DNA of 64,000 bases from Streptomyces sp. cf386 (GCF_900103585.1 NZ_FNHV01000010.1:328607-392606); one strand, 5' to 3'. Shown: positions 16,251 through 25,595, counted from the stretch's first letter. Notes: a model not told the origin generated them from the sequence alone. Numbers and translations: made by a program.

Positions 16251-17660
16251 CTAGCCGCACTCCTCCACCGCCTCCCGGAGACGCCGGATCGCGTCGCCCA
16301 GCACGCCGTCGGCGAGGTTGCCGTAGCCGAGGACCAGGCCGTGGTCGGCGTGGTCCTCGGTGGCGTGATAGGCGGCGAGGTCGGCCACGCGCACGGATCG
16401 GGTGGCCGCCGCGGCGACCACGGCCGCGGGGTCCACGGTGCCGGGCAGGCGCAGCAGGAGATGGAGACCGGCCGCGATGCCGGAGACCGGGGCGCCGGGG
16501 AGTTCATGGGCGAGCGCTCGGACGAGGGCGTCGCGGCGGTCGCGGTACCGCTTCCGGCAGGCCCTCAGGTGGCGGTCGTAGGCACCCGACTCCAGCAGCG
16601 CGGCGAAGGCGAGCTGGTCGAGGGTCGGGGGCTGGATCGCCGTCTGGTCGGCCAGGTACAGATGGCGGGTCCAGCGTGCCGGTGCCACGATCCAGCCGAT
16701 GCCGAGCGCCGGCGACAGGATCTTGCTGAGCGACTTGAACAGCACGACCCGGGACGGGTCCATGCCCTGCAAGGCCGCGACCGGGCGGCGGTCGTAGCGG
16801 AACTCCGCGTCATAGTCGTCCTCCAGGACGACGCCGTCCACCTGACGAGCCCACCGCAGCAGGGCCGCGCGTCGCTCGGGGGCGAGCACGGTGCCCAGCG
16901 GGAACTGGTGCGCCGGGGTGGTCAGTACGGCCCGCAGGCCCGGGTGCCCGGCGAGGTCGTCGACGCGCAGACCGCCGCCGTCCGTGCGGACCGGCACCGG
17001 CTCCAGGCCCGCGGCGCCGATCACCTCGCGCAGCCGGGTCCAGCCCGGTTCCTCGCAGCCGACCGCGGTGATGCCGTCGGCGCGCAGGGCCTGGCACATG
17101 CGCCGCATTCCGTCGGTCACGCTCGTGCACACCGTCACGTCCTGCGGGTTCGCCGAGACACCGCGGGAGCGCCCCAGATACGCGACGAGGAGCCGCCTGA
17201 GCCGGGGGTGACCGCCGGGCGGCGGATACCCGAACTCGGCGAACTCCGCGGTGGCCGCCTGCTCCCGTACCGCTTCGGCCCACCGGCGACGCGGAAACGC
17301 GCGCAGGTCCGGCAGCCCGGGGCCGAGGTCGAAGCGGACCGCGGGAGCCTGCCGGGACGCGGGACGTCCGGAGCCCGTGTCCGGTGCGTTCGACCAGCGC
17401 ACCCGGGTGGCGGAGCCGGTCTGCGCCTCCAGATACCCCTCGGCGATGAGCTGGCCGTACGCCTCGGTCACCGCCCAGCGTGAACAGCCGAGGTCGGCGG
17501 CGAGCTGCCGGCTGGGCGGCAGGGCGGTGCCGACCTCGATACGCCCCTCCCTGATGGCCGCACGCAGGGCCCGCTTCACCCGCTCGTGCAGGGGGCCGTC
17601 GCCGGACCGTTCCAGGTGGAGCAGGAGATCGCCGGCCAGATTGGTCTGTGATACCCGCAT
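16251..17660 (-). CDS. MocR-type regulator: GntR helix-turn-helix fused to a PLP aminotransferase fold
   Basis: A 469-residue regulator. The winged helix is at residues 15-85 (PLHERVKRALRAAIREGRIE, then LPPSRQLAADLGCSRWAVTEAY). The fold-type I aminotransferase domain spans about 120-465, with EDDYDAEFRYD before the PLP region and the Schiff-base lysine in LFKSLSKILSPALGIG. Members such as PdxR bind PLP and activate or repress a divergent gene. Here the divergent gene is a 58-aa ORF with no pyridoxal role visible. The start ATG 17660 lacks an RBS and may be leaderless. Upstream direct repeats fit MocR operators. The effector is not identified. Confidence 0.87.
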   Translation of the reverse strand: MRVSQTNLAGDLLLHLERSGDGPLHERVKRALRAAIREGRIEVGTALPPSRQLAADLGCSRWAVTEAYGQLIAEGYLEAQTGSATRVRWSNAPDTGSGRPASRQAPAVRFDLGPGLPDLRAFPRRRWAEAVREQAATAEFAEFGYPPPGGHPRLRRLLVAYLGRSRGVSANPQDVTVCTSVTDGMRRMCQALRADGITAVGCEEPGWTRLREVIGAAGLEPVPVRTDGGGLRVDDLAGHPGLRAVLTTPAHQFPLGTVLAPERRAALLRWARQVDGVVLEDDYDAEFRYDRRPVAALQGMDPSRVVLFKSLSKILSPALGIGWIVAPARWTRHLYLADQTAIQPPTLDQLAFAALLESGAYDRHLRACRKRYRDRRDALVRALAHELPGAPVSGIAAGLHLLLRLPGTVDPAAVVAAAATRSVRVADLAAYHATEDHADHGLVLGYGNLADGVLGDAIRRLREAVEECG

Positions 17661-17694
17661 GCCATTGGACGGTAGCAGCGAGCCATTGCTGGCT
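17661..17694. promoter_or_regulatory. Candidate MocR operator
   Basis: GCCATTG occurs at 17661-17667 and again at 17682-17688, exactly 21 bp apart (two helical turns). The second copy is inside the inverted repeat AGCCATTGCTGGCT (17681-17694). MocR proteins typically bind such direct plus inverted repeats next to their own start. This is inferred, not tested. Confidence 0.45.
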
Positions 17695-17763
17695 ACTTTC
17701 GAGTCGTCCGAGTCATCAGTGGAGTGCGCGCAGACGGAGTGCGCGGGGACGAAGGAGGACGTC

Positions 17764-17940
17764 ATGGCCACTGTGCGGCGCTCGCTGCGGGTCGAGGCCC
17801 AACACCCGGTGCTGCGCGGGGTGTTCGAGGACTGGCACGCCAAGTCCGGTGCCCTGTCGGCCCGGCCGGACGCACCGGTCGTGCCGGACGAGGCGCGGCG
17901 GGGGTGGATCTCGTGGCGTTGGCCGAGTAAACCGGAGTGA
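17764..17940 (+). CDS. 58-aa protein divergent from the MocR regulator
   Basis: Strong translation signal AAGGAGGA four bases before the ATG. The product is 58 residues, basic at its N terminus (MATVRRSLRVEAQHPVL), with a Trp-rich end (GWISWRWPSKPE). There is no membrane segment and no recognisable domain. Its place opposite the MocR gene, about 100 bases away, suggests it is the regulator's target. It precedes the frameshifted flavin oxidoreductase gene by 78 bases. Confidence 0.6.
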   Translation: MATVRRSLRVEAQHPVLRGVFEDWHAKSGALSARPDAPVVPDEARRGWISWRWPSKPE

Positions 17941-18018
17941 TTGCCTCCGTTTCGTGGTCCGAGCCCGTACCTTCGAAGCATCACGGCTCAGAAGGACGCG
18001 AAAGGTCGCAACCGGCCA

Positions 18019-19175
18019 ATGAATCTCGACATATTCAGCGAGATCCAGAACCCCCGCCCCTGGCCGCCCGGCGACGACCACCAGCACCTGCGCATCCAGC
18101 AGGCCATCGAACAGGCGGTGCTCGCCGACGAGTCGGGCTACGGCTGCTGGTGGCAGGTCGAGCACCACGGCGCCGAGGAGTTCAGCCTCTCCTCCGCGCC
18201 GGAGCTGCTGCTCGCCGCGCTCTCCCAGCGGACCTCACGGATCCGCCTCGGACATGCCGTGCTCGCCCCGCGCGAGATCAACCACCCCATCCGGATCGCC
18301 GAACGCGCCGCGATGCTGGACCAGTTGAGCGGCGGTTGCGCCGAGATAGGGCTCACCCGGTCCACCCCGCCCGAGTGGCGGCTGTTCGGGGCCGACCCGG
18401 CGACGGTGCGGGAGCGGACGCGGGACGCCTTCGAGGTCGTACCGAAGATGTGGACCGGGGACACGTCGGTGAGCGGCGGGGTGCCCGTCGTACCGGCGCC
18501 GCACCAGCGGCCGCATCCGCCGCTGTGGCAGGCGGCCTCCAGCCCGGCGTCGTTCGAGGAGGCGGGGCGGCGCGGGGTCGGTGTGCTCGGAACGACGCTG
18601 TGGGAGCCGCTGGACCGGGTGGCGAGGCTGGTCGGGCTGTACCGGGCCGCCGCGGCGGAATGCCGGGAGCCGGTCGGCGCCGTCGTCAACGACCAGGTGG
18701 CCTTCTTCACCTTCGTGCACTGCGCGGAGACCGACGAGCAGGCCATGCGGGACGGCGCGGCAGCCGCCGCTGGTACACGGCCCGCGCTCTCACCTTCTTC
18801 GAGGCCGCCGACGCCTTCCTGGAGACCATGGAGCGGGAGAAGGCGCTGATGGCCGACCCGTCCGGCGGCGGTCTCGCCGGTGAGTTCCTGCGGAGGGAAG
18901 CCGAGGCGGCGGGCGCCCCCAGCGCCGCGCTGCTGGTCATCGGGCGCATCCTGCAGGGCGAGACGGTCCCCGACGACGAGGTCTACGACGCCCTCGCCGA
19001 GCAGGACTCCCTGATCGTCGGCAGCCCCGAGACGGTCCGCAAGAAGCTGCGCGCCAACGCCGACCTGGGCATCGACCGGCTCATGTGCTTCCAGCAGGTG
19101 GGGGCGCTGTCCCAGGAGAGCGTGCTGGGGAGCATGCGGCTGGTGGGGGAGCTCATCGCGGAGTTCGACGGCTGA
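18019..19175 (+). pseudogene. Luciferase-like (LLM) flavin oxidoreductase, frameshifted
   Basis: A bacterial-luciferase-like FMN monooxygenase read in two frames. Frame 1 from ATG 18019 gives MNLDIFSEIQNPRPWPPGDD through about 250 residues ending near AMRDGAAAAA. The natural continuation, WYTARALTFFEAADAF through LVGELIAEFDG, is in another frame up to the stop at 19173-19175. One base is missing within about 18764-18772, in a GC-rich run (GCAGCCGCCGCTGG). Continuing in frame 1 gives a false tail to 18849. It is either a true recent pseudogene or a sequencing error. Intact, it would be about 385 aa with the usual family length. Confidence 0.82.
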
Positions 19176-19509
19176 GCCTGGTGGCCGTCAGGGCCAGCAA
19201 CCCCGCTGTTCCGTAGGCCACATAACCGGCGCCCCGCCAGTAGAGACCGGACCGGTCCCGCTCTTGGGCGTACTTCTGCTGGTCGTACGTCCTCGTGCCC
19301 GTCGAGCGGCCGTTTTCGGTGCTGTAGGAGACCGCGCAGGTGTGGCCGCGTCGCATGGGGCCGGGGTGCGACTCGCCGTCCTCGCCCTGTTGGAGGCCGG
19401 GGCACTCCGGGGCGCCGTAGGACGAAGCACCCCTCGCCAGCGTGACCAAGCCCCACAGCAGCGGCAGCAGGAACAACGCCACCAACGCGCCTCGCCATCC
19501 ACGTCTCAT
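19153..19509 (-). CDS. Small membrane protein with two membrane segments
   Basis: A 118-residue protein starting at ATG 19509 (MRRGWRGALVALFLLPLLWG). One helix lies at about residues 5-25 and a second at about 93-112 (YVAYGTAGLLALTATRL). The loop between carries two Cys (ECPGLQQ and GHTCAV) and many Tyr/Gln, and is probably outside the cell. Its 3' end overlaps the convergent oxidoreductase gene by 23 bases. No family is recognised. The RBS is weak. Confidence 0.55.
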   Translation of the reverse strand: MRRGWRGALVALFLLPLLWGLVTLARGASSYGAPECPGLQQGEDGESHPGPMRRGHTCAVSYSTENGRSTGTRTYDQQKYAQERDRSGLYWRGAGYVAYGTAGLLALTATRLSRRTPR

Positions 19510-19614
19510 CCCGCACAACCTAGCGAAGGCGCCCATGGCACGAGGAGGGGCCGCCGGCACCAGGCCCCGGCGGCCCCTCCTCTCCCCTCCTGGTGCTGCC
19601 CGCGCGGTCCGTCA

Positions 19615-20676
19615 CTACCGCGGCAGCACCACGACATACGCCGCCGGATCCCGGTCCGCCGCCGCCATCAGCGCCGTACGGACCACCGCGGCCTGCTGCT
19701 CCATCGCGTCCCGGAGCTTCTTCGGGGTGATGTACACGACCGTGATGCCCAGCCGTTCCAAGTGCTCGCGCTTGCGGGCGTATTCGGACCAGAGCGCGTC
19801 GTCGTCCTCGCGGTGGCCCTGGCGTGGAGCCCGGGTGTCCAGCTCCACCGCCACCGCCTGGTCCGGCCAGTAGGCGTCCAGGCCGCCGAGGTGCGGGCCG
19901 CCGGGCAGGCGCAGGTCGACGTTCCAGACGGGGTCGGGGAGCCCGTAGTCGTGGACCATCTCGTAGAGGCGGTCCTCGGCGATCGCGCGGCCCTCGGCGA
20001 GCAGGGAGTCCACCGCGTCCACGACGTGGGGGCGGGACAGCAGCTTCGCCTGGTTCAACTCCCGTACCACCGCCGCAGGTTCGCAGTGGCCGGCGCGGAC
20101 GGCCTCCGTGAGCAGGCGGCGTACGGCGCCCGCGTCCGTCAGTTCGGCGACCGCGTCGGCCAGGGCGCGGGGGACGGGGGCCACCGGGAGGCCCGTCACC
20201 TGCTGCGGGGTGGGCAGCGCGGGGGTGCGCAGGATGCGGACGCAGCCCGTGGAGCGCAGCCGGCGCATGCGGGGGACCAGGACGTCGATGGTGTCCAGCG
20301 CGGTCAGCGGCGGCGTGGCCGAGAAGCCGTGCAGCGTCAGCGCCGCGAGGCCGGTGATCATCACCTCGCTGTAGCCGGGGGCGGTGTGTCCCTCGCCCGC
20401 GTTCGGCTGGGACGGCACCCCGGGCGTCCGCTCCCGCGCCGCGTACATCAGCACCGCGTGCAGGCGCTCCTCGCTGGTGGGCGGGCCGGGGTGGAGCAGG
20501 AAGACGCCGGGGAGGAGCTGCCGCCAGGGGCCGCCGGGACGGCACTGCTCGTTCGTCTCGGCGGCGGGGACACCGTGGGACTTCAGCTGTGCGGTCGTCA
20601 TGACACGGCGGTGCACCTCGGAGAGGTGGCGCAGGGGGCGGGGGAAGAGCGGGGGGACCGGGGTGTTGTGGTTCAT
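19615..20676 (-). CDS. AbiEi-like/DUF559-type protein, function unknown
   Basis: A 353-residue protein from ATG 20676 (MNHNTPVPPLFPRPL). The N-terminal 110 residues resemble the winged-helix and linker part of AbiEi-type antitoxins (RRVMTTAQLKSHGVP, then GPWRQLLPGVFLLHPG). The C-terminal 110 resemble the DUF559/Vsr endonuclease-like fold (WPDQAVAVELDTRAPRQGHR, then REHLERLGITVVYITPKKL). No AbiEii nucleotidyltransferase toxin adjoins it, so it is not a complete toxin-antitoxin pair. This orphan layout is common in actinomycetes. Nuclease activity is not shown. The Glu/Asp pattern is only suggestive. Confidence 0.65.
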   Translation of the reverse strand: MNHNTPVPPLFPRPLRHLSEVHRRVMTTAQLKSHGVPAAETNEQCRPGGPWRQLLPGVFLLHPGPPTSEERLHAVLMYAARERTPGVPSQPNAGEGHTAPGYSEVMITGLAALTLHGFSATPPLTALDTIDVLVPRMRRLRSTGCVRILRTPALPTPQQVTGLPVAPVPRALADAVAELTDAGAVRRLLTEAVRAGHCEPAAVVRELNQAKLLSRPHVVDAVDSLLAEGRAIAEDRLYEMVHDYGLPDPVWNVDLRLPGGPHLGGLDAYWPDQAVAVELDTRAPRQGHREDDDALWSEYARKREHLERLGITVVYITPKKLRDAMEQQAAVVRTALMAAADRDPAAYVVVLPR

Positions 20677-20790
20677 GACCCGGAGATTCCCGCGTCCGAT
20701 CCGCCCGCTAACCGCTGTTACACGCCCGTCGACAAAAACGGACAACCTGGCACTAAAGGACGGATGTTCGGATGCCGAGTAGGCACGGAA

Positions 20791-20823
20791 AACCCCTGGT
20801 CCGTTCGGGTTGGACCAGGGGTT
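20791..20823 (-). terminator. Intrinsic terminator after the complete pepN
   Basis: AACCCCTGGTCC (20791-20802) and GGACCAGGGGTT (20812-20823) form a perfect 12-bp stem. On the leftward strand the stem is followed by a T-rich TTTTCC, giving a canonical terminator 62 bases past the aminopeptidase stop. Confidence 0.82.
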
Positions 20824-20885
20824 ACGGCTGCTATTGCCTGAATTCCGTAACGGTCACGGAGGGCCGTGATCGTTGGCCAAAGGTC

Positions 20886-23486
20886 TTATGCGGTTGACGC
20901 CGATCCGGAAGCCGCCGCGTCGCACGCCTGCCCCCGCAGCCCCCGCGCCAGATCGTCCCGCGCCTCCAGCACCAGCCGCCGCAGCGCCGGAGCCGCGCCC
21001 TCGTGGGCCGTGAGCCACGCGTCCGTCGCGTCCAACGTGGCCTGCGACTGCTGGAGCCCCGGGAACAGCCCCCGGACCACGTCCATGCCGATCTGGATCG
21101 ACCGCTCGTCCCACACCCGCTCGATCGCCGCGAAGTACTTGTCGGCGTACGGCGCGATGAGCTCCCGCTGCGAGGGCTGGGTGAAGCCCGCGATGGTCGC
21201 CTCGACCAGGGCGTTGGACAGCGCGTCGGACTCGACGACCTGCGCCCACGCCTGCGCCTTCACCGCCTCGGAGGGCCGCGCGGCGAGGCAGCGCACCTGG
21301 TGGCGCTTGCCGGACGCGGTGTCGTCACGGGCCAGTTCGGCCGCCAGCACCGACTCGTCGGCGACCCCGTGCGCGGCCAGCGGACCCAGGAACGCCCACC
21401 GCAGCTCCTGGTCGACGTCCAGCCCCTCGATCTTCTCCGTGCCCTCCAGCAGCCCCCGCAGCAGCCCCAGATCCTCCGGACCCGACGCCGCCGACGCGAA
21501 GAACCGCGCCCACGCCAGCTGCTGCTCGCTGCCCGGCTCGGCGGCCCGCAGCTCCCGCAGCGCGCCCTCGGCGACCAGCCGCTCACCGGTCGGCCGCCAG
21601 TCCGTCGCCACGTAGTGCACCAGCGAGGAGTTAGCCCACGCGTGCAGCATCTGCAGCACGCCGATGTCCGACTCGCGCCCCGCGAACCGCAGCACCAGGT
21701 CGACGAAGTCCCGCGCCGGCAGCAGCGCGTCCCGCGTCATGTTCCACAGCGCCGACCAGCACAGGGCACGGGCCAGCGGGTCGGTCATGGTGCCGAGAGC
21801 GGAACGCAGCGTCGCCAGCGACGTCCCGTCGAAGCGGGTCTTGCAGTACGTCAGGTCGTCGTCGTTGACCAGCACCAGCTCCGGCGCCTCGGCGCCCGCC
21901 AGCTCCGCCACGACCGTACGCGGACCGTCGACGTCCACCTCGGCCCGCGTGTACCGCTCCAACGCCCCGTCCGCGCCCCGCCGGTACAGCCCCACCGCGA
22001 CCCGGTGCGGACGCAGCTCCGGGTGCGACTCGGCGGCCTCCTGCAACACCGCCAGCTCCTCGACCCGGCCCTCCGCGTCCAGCAGCACCTGCGGGGTCAG
22101 CGAGTTCACGCCCGCCGTCTGCAGCCAGGAGCGCGCCCACGCGCCCATGTCCCGGCCGCTGGTCTCCTCCAGCACCGACAGCAGATCGCCGAGGCGCGTG
22201 TTGCCGTACGCGTGCCGCTTGAAGTAGCGCCGCGCGCCCTCCAGGAACGCGTCCTGACCGACGTACGCCACCAGCTGCTTCAGGACGGAGGCACCCTTGG
22301 CGTAGGTGATGCCGTCGAAGTTCAGCTTCGCGTCCTGCAGGTCGCGGATGTCCGCCGTGATCGGGTGCGTGGAGGGCAGCTGGTCGGCGCGGTACGCCCA
22401 TGCCTTGCGGCGGTTGGCGAAGGTGATCCAGGCGTCCTTGAAGCGGGTCGCGCCGACGTTCGCGAACGTGCCCATGAAGTCCGCGAAGGACTCCTTCAGC
22501 CACAGGTCGTCCCACCACACCATGGTGACCAGGTCGCCGAACCACATGTGCGCCATCTCGTGCAGGATGACGTTGGCCCGGCCCTCGTACGACGTCTGCG
22601 TCACCTTGCCGCGGAAGATGTACTCCTCGCGGAAGGTCACCAGACCCGGGTTCTCCATCGCGCCGAGGTTGTACTCCGGCACGAACGCCTGGTCGTACTT
22701 CCCGAAGGGGTACGGGTAGTCGAAGTGGTCGTGGAAGAAGTCCAGGCCCTGCTTGGTGACCAGGAAGATGTCGTCGGAGTCGAAGTACGGGGCGAGGCCC
22801 TTGCGGCACATGGCGCCGAGCGGGATCCGCAGCGTCGTGCCGTCGGCGAGGACGCGCTCGTAGGAGTCCGTGACGTAGTGGTACGGGCCCGCCACGACAC
22901 ACGTGATGTACGTCGAGATCGGCTTCGTCTCGGCGAACTTCCACATCCCGTCGGCGAGTTCACCGACCCCGTTGCTCCACACCGTCCACTCATCGGGCGC
23001 CCGCACCTCGAAGCGGAACGGCGCCTTGAGGTCCGGCTGCTCGAAGTTGGCGAAGACGCGGCGGGAGTCGGCCGGCTCGTACTGCGTGTAGAGGTAGACC
23101 TCGCCGTCCTCGGGATCGACGAAGCGGTGCAGGCCCTCACCCGTGCGGGAGTAGGCGCACTGGGCGTCGACGACGAGCTCGTTGTCGGCGGCCAGGTCCT
23201 CCAGGATGATCCGCGAGCCGTCGAAGACCTCGCTCGGGTCCAGGTCCGTGCCGTTGAGGGAGACGGCCGTCACGCTCGGCGCGATCAGATCCGCGAAGCT
23301 CGTGGCGCCGGGCTCGGCGCAGCGGAAGCGGATCGTGGTGACCGAGCGGAAGGTGCGCGGCGCGGCGCCTTCCGGGTCGCCGTCGCCGACGGCGGAACGC
23401 ACGTCGAGGGATACGTCGTACCCGTCGACGGACAGCAGGGCGGCCCGCTCCCGGGCCTCGTCACGGGACAGATTCTCACCGGGCAC
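20886..23486 (-). CDS. pepN: Aminopeptidase N (M1), complete
   Basis: An 866-residue cytoplasmic aminopeptidase of normal family length. GAMEN is at residues 275-279. Zinc ligands are HEMAH at 309-313, with the third ligand Glu in WLKESFADF about 19 residues on. The C-terminal ERAP1-like helical domain follows. Of two GTG codons, 23486 is chosen because GGGAG lies eight bases before it and the reading MPGENLSRDEARERA matches the paralogue at 1-956. The other GTG, at 23495, overlaps the ribosome site. It is monocistronic, ending in a strong terminator, and divergent from the DsbA-fold gene. Confidence 0.95.
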   Translation of the reverse strand: MPGENLSRDEARERAALLSVDGYDVSLDVRSAVGDGDPEGAAPRTFRSVTTIRFRCAEPGATSFADLIAPSVTAVSLNGTDLDPSEVFDGSRIILEDLAADNELVVDAQCAYSRTGEGLHRFVDPEDGEVYLYTQYEPADSRRVFANFEQPDLKAPFRFEVRAPDEWTVWSNGVGELADGMWKFAETKPISTYITCVVAGPYHYVTDSYERVLADGTTLRIPLGAMCRKGLAPYFDSDDIFLVTKQGLDFFHDHFDYPYPFGKYDQAFVPEYNLGAMENPGLVTFREEYIFRGKVTQTSYEGRANVILHEMAHMWFGDLVTMVWWDDLWLKESFADFMGTFANVGATRFKDAWITFANRRKAWAYRADQLPSTHPITADIRDLQDAKLNFDGITYAKGASVLKQLVAYVGQDAFLEGARRYFKRHAYGNTRLGDLLSVLEETSGRDMGAWARSWLQTAGVNSLTPQVLLDAEGRVEELAVLQEAAESHPELRPHRVAVGLYRRGADGALERYTRAEVDVDGPRTVVAELAGAEAPELVLVNDDDLTYCKTRFDGTSLATLRSALGTMTDPLARALCWSALWNMTRDALLPARDFVDLVLRFAGRESDIGVLQMLHAWANSSLVHYVATDWRPTGERLVAEGALRELRAAEPGSEQQLAWARFFASAASGPEDLGLLRGLLEGTEKIEGLDVDQELRWAFLGPLAAHGVADESVLAAELARDDTASGKRHQVRCLAARPSEAVKAQAWAQVVESDALSNALVEATIAGFTQPSQRELIAPYADKYFAAIERVWDERSIQIGMDVVRGLFPGLQQSQATLDATDAWLTAHEGAAPALRRLVLEARDDLARGLRGQACDAAASGSASTA

Positions 23487-23634
23487 GGGTGGCACTCCCT
23501 GGGGTGGTGTTCAGTATGCGGACAGTCCTGATCCTGCCATGCGCCCCTCCCGCACGGCACCGGGGAATGGTCGGGCGAGCAGCGGCGTTCCCCCACATGT
23601 TTCGCGGACACACGCTTGCCTCATGAGGAGAGAC

Positions 23635-24279
23635 ATGTCGGAGAAGACCCCCGTCGACTTCTGGTTCGACCCGCTGTGCCCCTGGGCCTGGATGACCTCC
23701 CGCTGGGTGCTGGAGGTGGAGAAGGTCCGCGACATCGAGGTCCGCTGGCACATCATGAGCCTGGCCGTGCTGAACGAGGACAAGCTGGACGACCTCCCCG
23801 AGGAATACCGCGACATGCTCGCCACCAAGGCGTGGAAGCCGGTGCGCGTGGTGACCGCCGCCTGGCAGAAGCACGGCGCCGACGTCCTCGGCCCCCTCTA
23901 CACCGCGCTCGGCACCCGCTTCCACAACAACGGAGAGGGCCCGACCACCGAGGCCATCGCCGCCGCGCTCGCGGACGCCGGCCTGCCCGCCGACCTGATC
24001 GACTACGCCGACCAGGAGGACTTCGAGTTCGACGCCGAGCTGCGCGCCTCCCACAAGGAGGGCATCGAGAAGGTCGGCCAGGAGGTCGGCACCCCGGTCA
24101 TCGCCGTCCCCGGCGCCGACGGCGAGCAGATCGCCTTCTTCGGCCCGGTCGTCACCCCGGCCCCCAAGGGCGAGGACGCCGCGCGGCTGTGGGACGGCAC
24201 CCTCGCCGTGGCCTCCGTGCCGGGCTTCTACGAGATCAAGCGCACCCGTACCAAGGGCCCGGACTTCAGCAACCTGTAG
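23635..24279 (+). CDS. DsbA-fold oxidoreductase, mycothiol-dependent nitroreductase type
   Basis: A 214-residue thioredoxin/DsbA-fold protein. The active site is FWFDPLCPWAWMTSRW. The CPW motif resembles Mycobacterium Rv2466c, a mycothiol-dependent reductase, but the fourth position is Ala, not Cys. A single-Cys, thiol-mixed-disulfide mechanism is therefore likely. A helical insert and a cis-Pro segment (GTPVIAVPG) follow. The start is ATG 23635, preceded by GAGGAG. It is divergent from pepN and ends four bases before a convergent small gene. It probably acts in redox or electrophile defence. Confidence 0.82.
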   Translation: MSEKTPVDFWFDPLCPWAWMTSRWVLEVEKVRDIEVRWHIMSLAVLNEDKLDDLPEEYRDMLATKAWKPVRVVTAAWQKHGADVLGPLYTALGTRFHNNGEGPTTEAIAAALADAGLPADLIDYADQEDFEFDAELRASHKEGIEKVGQEVGTPVIAVPGADGEQIAFFGPVVTPAPKGEDAARLWDGTLAVASVPGFYEIKRTRTKGPDFSNL

Positions 24280-24282
24280 GGG

Positions 24283-24516
24283 TCACTCCGGCTCGGTGGC
24301 GGCGGCCGCCTCCTCGCGGAACCTGTCGGGGAGGATGCCGCCGCCTCGTGCGTGCAGGTGGGTCTGGTAGAAGAGGCAGCCCGGCGCGGTGCAGCGCCAG
24401 AGGTTGTCCACGAAGTGACGGGGCCCCTTCTCCTCCCGCACGGCCGCCTTCTCGTCGGGCTTGAGCTGCCGGAAGTCCTGCCAGCCCCGGCAGGTCGGAC
24501 ACCACCTGCGGATCAC
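24283..24516 (-). CDS. Small zinc-ribbon-like protein
   Basis: A 77-residue protein beginning GTG at 24516, which shares one base with the stop of the glycerophosphodiesterase gene (TAGTG), so translation is coupled. Cys pairs are CPTC near the start and CTAPGC in WRCTAPGCLFYQTHLHARGG. With His residues they could bind one zinc. No known function. It may regulate or assist the enzyme upstream. Confidence 0.6.
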   Translation of the reverse strand: MIRRWCPTCRGWQDFRQLKPDEKAAVREEKGPRHFVDNLWRCTAPGCLFYQTHLHARGGGILPDRFREEAAAATEPE

Positions 24517-25595
24517 TAACCCCTCCTCGCCAGCACCGCCAGATCCGGGAAGTCGGTCACCACCGCGTCGACCCCCATCCCGAAGTACAGCGCGTACTCG
24601 GCGAACGCGTCCCCGAAATCGTTCGCTCCGCTTCCCCGCCGCAGCTCAGCGGGCAGGAACTGGTTCTCCGCCCGGAACGTGTACGGACCCACCCGCAGCC
24701 CTGCCGCATGCGCGTCCGCGAGCAGGGACGTACCGACGAGCGAGGACTTGTCCGGCCCGATCCACCCCGCGTACGCGGCGATCCGCGCCAGCCCCGCCGG
24801 CGTCATCATGTCCTTGTACGTCGTCGGATCACCGGCGGAGACGAGGTCGTACGGCCCACCGGTCGTCCCCAGCGCCTGCCACAGCGGTACCCCCAGACGC
24901 TCGGCCGCGATCCGCTGCAGGCTCGTCGGCTCGAAGGACTGCACGACGCACTCACGCCGGCCGAGCCGGCCCCGACGGATCACGGACGCCAGCTTCGGCT
25001 CCAGCGGCAGGCCGATCGAGCGGAAGTACGTCGGGTGCTTGGTCTCCGGGAAGACGGCGACGGTCCGGCCGTACGTCTTCGACAGTCCGCGCGCCAGGTC
25101 GACGACCTCCTGGAAGGTGAGGACCCGGTCCCGGCCGTCGAACACGGTGTTGCGGTTGCGGACCAGCGGCAGCCGCTCCACCGCCCGCAGCGTCTTCAGC
25201 TCCGCCAGCGTGAAGTCCTCGGTGAACCAGCCGGTCACCGACCGTCCGTCCACCGTCTTCGTCGTACGGCGGTCCGCGAACTCCGGGTGCGCGGACACGT
25301 CCGTCGTCTGCGAGATCTCGTTCTCGTGCCGGACGACCAGCACATGGTCCTTGGTCGGCACCAGGTCCGGTTCGATCCAGTCGGCTCCGGTCTGCACGGC
25401 GTAGGTGTACGAGGACGCCGTGTGCTCCGGGCGCCAGCCGGCCGCGCCGCGATGTCCGATGACGATCGGGCGGCCCGGTGGGTGGGAGTCGGCGGTCGCC
25501 GTCGCGGGGACGGCGGCGGCGGTGGTCGTGGGGACGGCGACGGCCGCCGTGGTGCCGGCGGCCGCGAGCAGCAGGGATCTACGTCTCGGGTACAT
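24516..25595 (-). CDS. Exported glycerophosphodiester phosphodiesterase
   Basis: A 359-residue secreted GDPD that would release glycerol-3-phosphate from deacylated phospholipids. The Tat-like signal is PRRRSLLLAAAGTTAAVAVP. Core motifs are IGHRGAAGWRPEHT (catalytic His) and WIEPDLVPTKDHVLVVRHE (metal-binding Glu and second His). A third block is AVFPETKHP. The start is ATG 25595 with AAGGGAG four bases upstream. It follows the FGGY kinase gene by only 26 bases, so the two are probably co-transcribed, which hints at glycerol-phosphate or polyol use. Confidence 0.9.
   Translation of the reverse strand: MYPRRRSLLLAAAGTTAAVAVPTTTAAAVPATATADSHPPGRPIVIGHRGAAGWRPEHTASSYTYAVQTGADWIEPDLVPTKDHVLVVRHENEISQTTDVSAHPEFADRRTTKTVDGRSVTGWFTEDFTLAELKTLRAVERLPLVRNRNTVFDGRDRVLTFQEVVDLARGLSKTYGRTVAVFPETKHPTYFRSIGLPLEPKLASVIRRGRLGRRECVVQSFEPTSLQRIAAERLGVPLWQALGTTGGPYDLVSAGDPTTYKDMMTPAGLARIAAYAGWIGPDKSSLVGTSLLADAHAAGLRVGPYTFRAENQFLPAELRRGSGANDFGDAFAEYALYFGMGVDAVVTDFPDLAVLARRG

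Noticed and set aside
19615..20676. Complete AbiE toxin-antitoxin pair
   Set aside because: No AbiEii nucleotidyltransferase gene adjoins it, so only an orphan AbiEi-like protein is reported.
20886..23531. 842-residue + strand frame opposite pepN
   Set aside because: Low-complexity Arg/Gln/Val translation. The minus-strand frame has GAMEN and HExxH.
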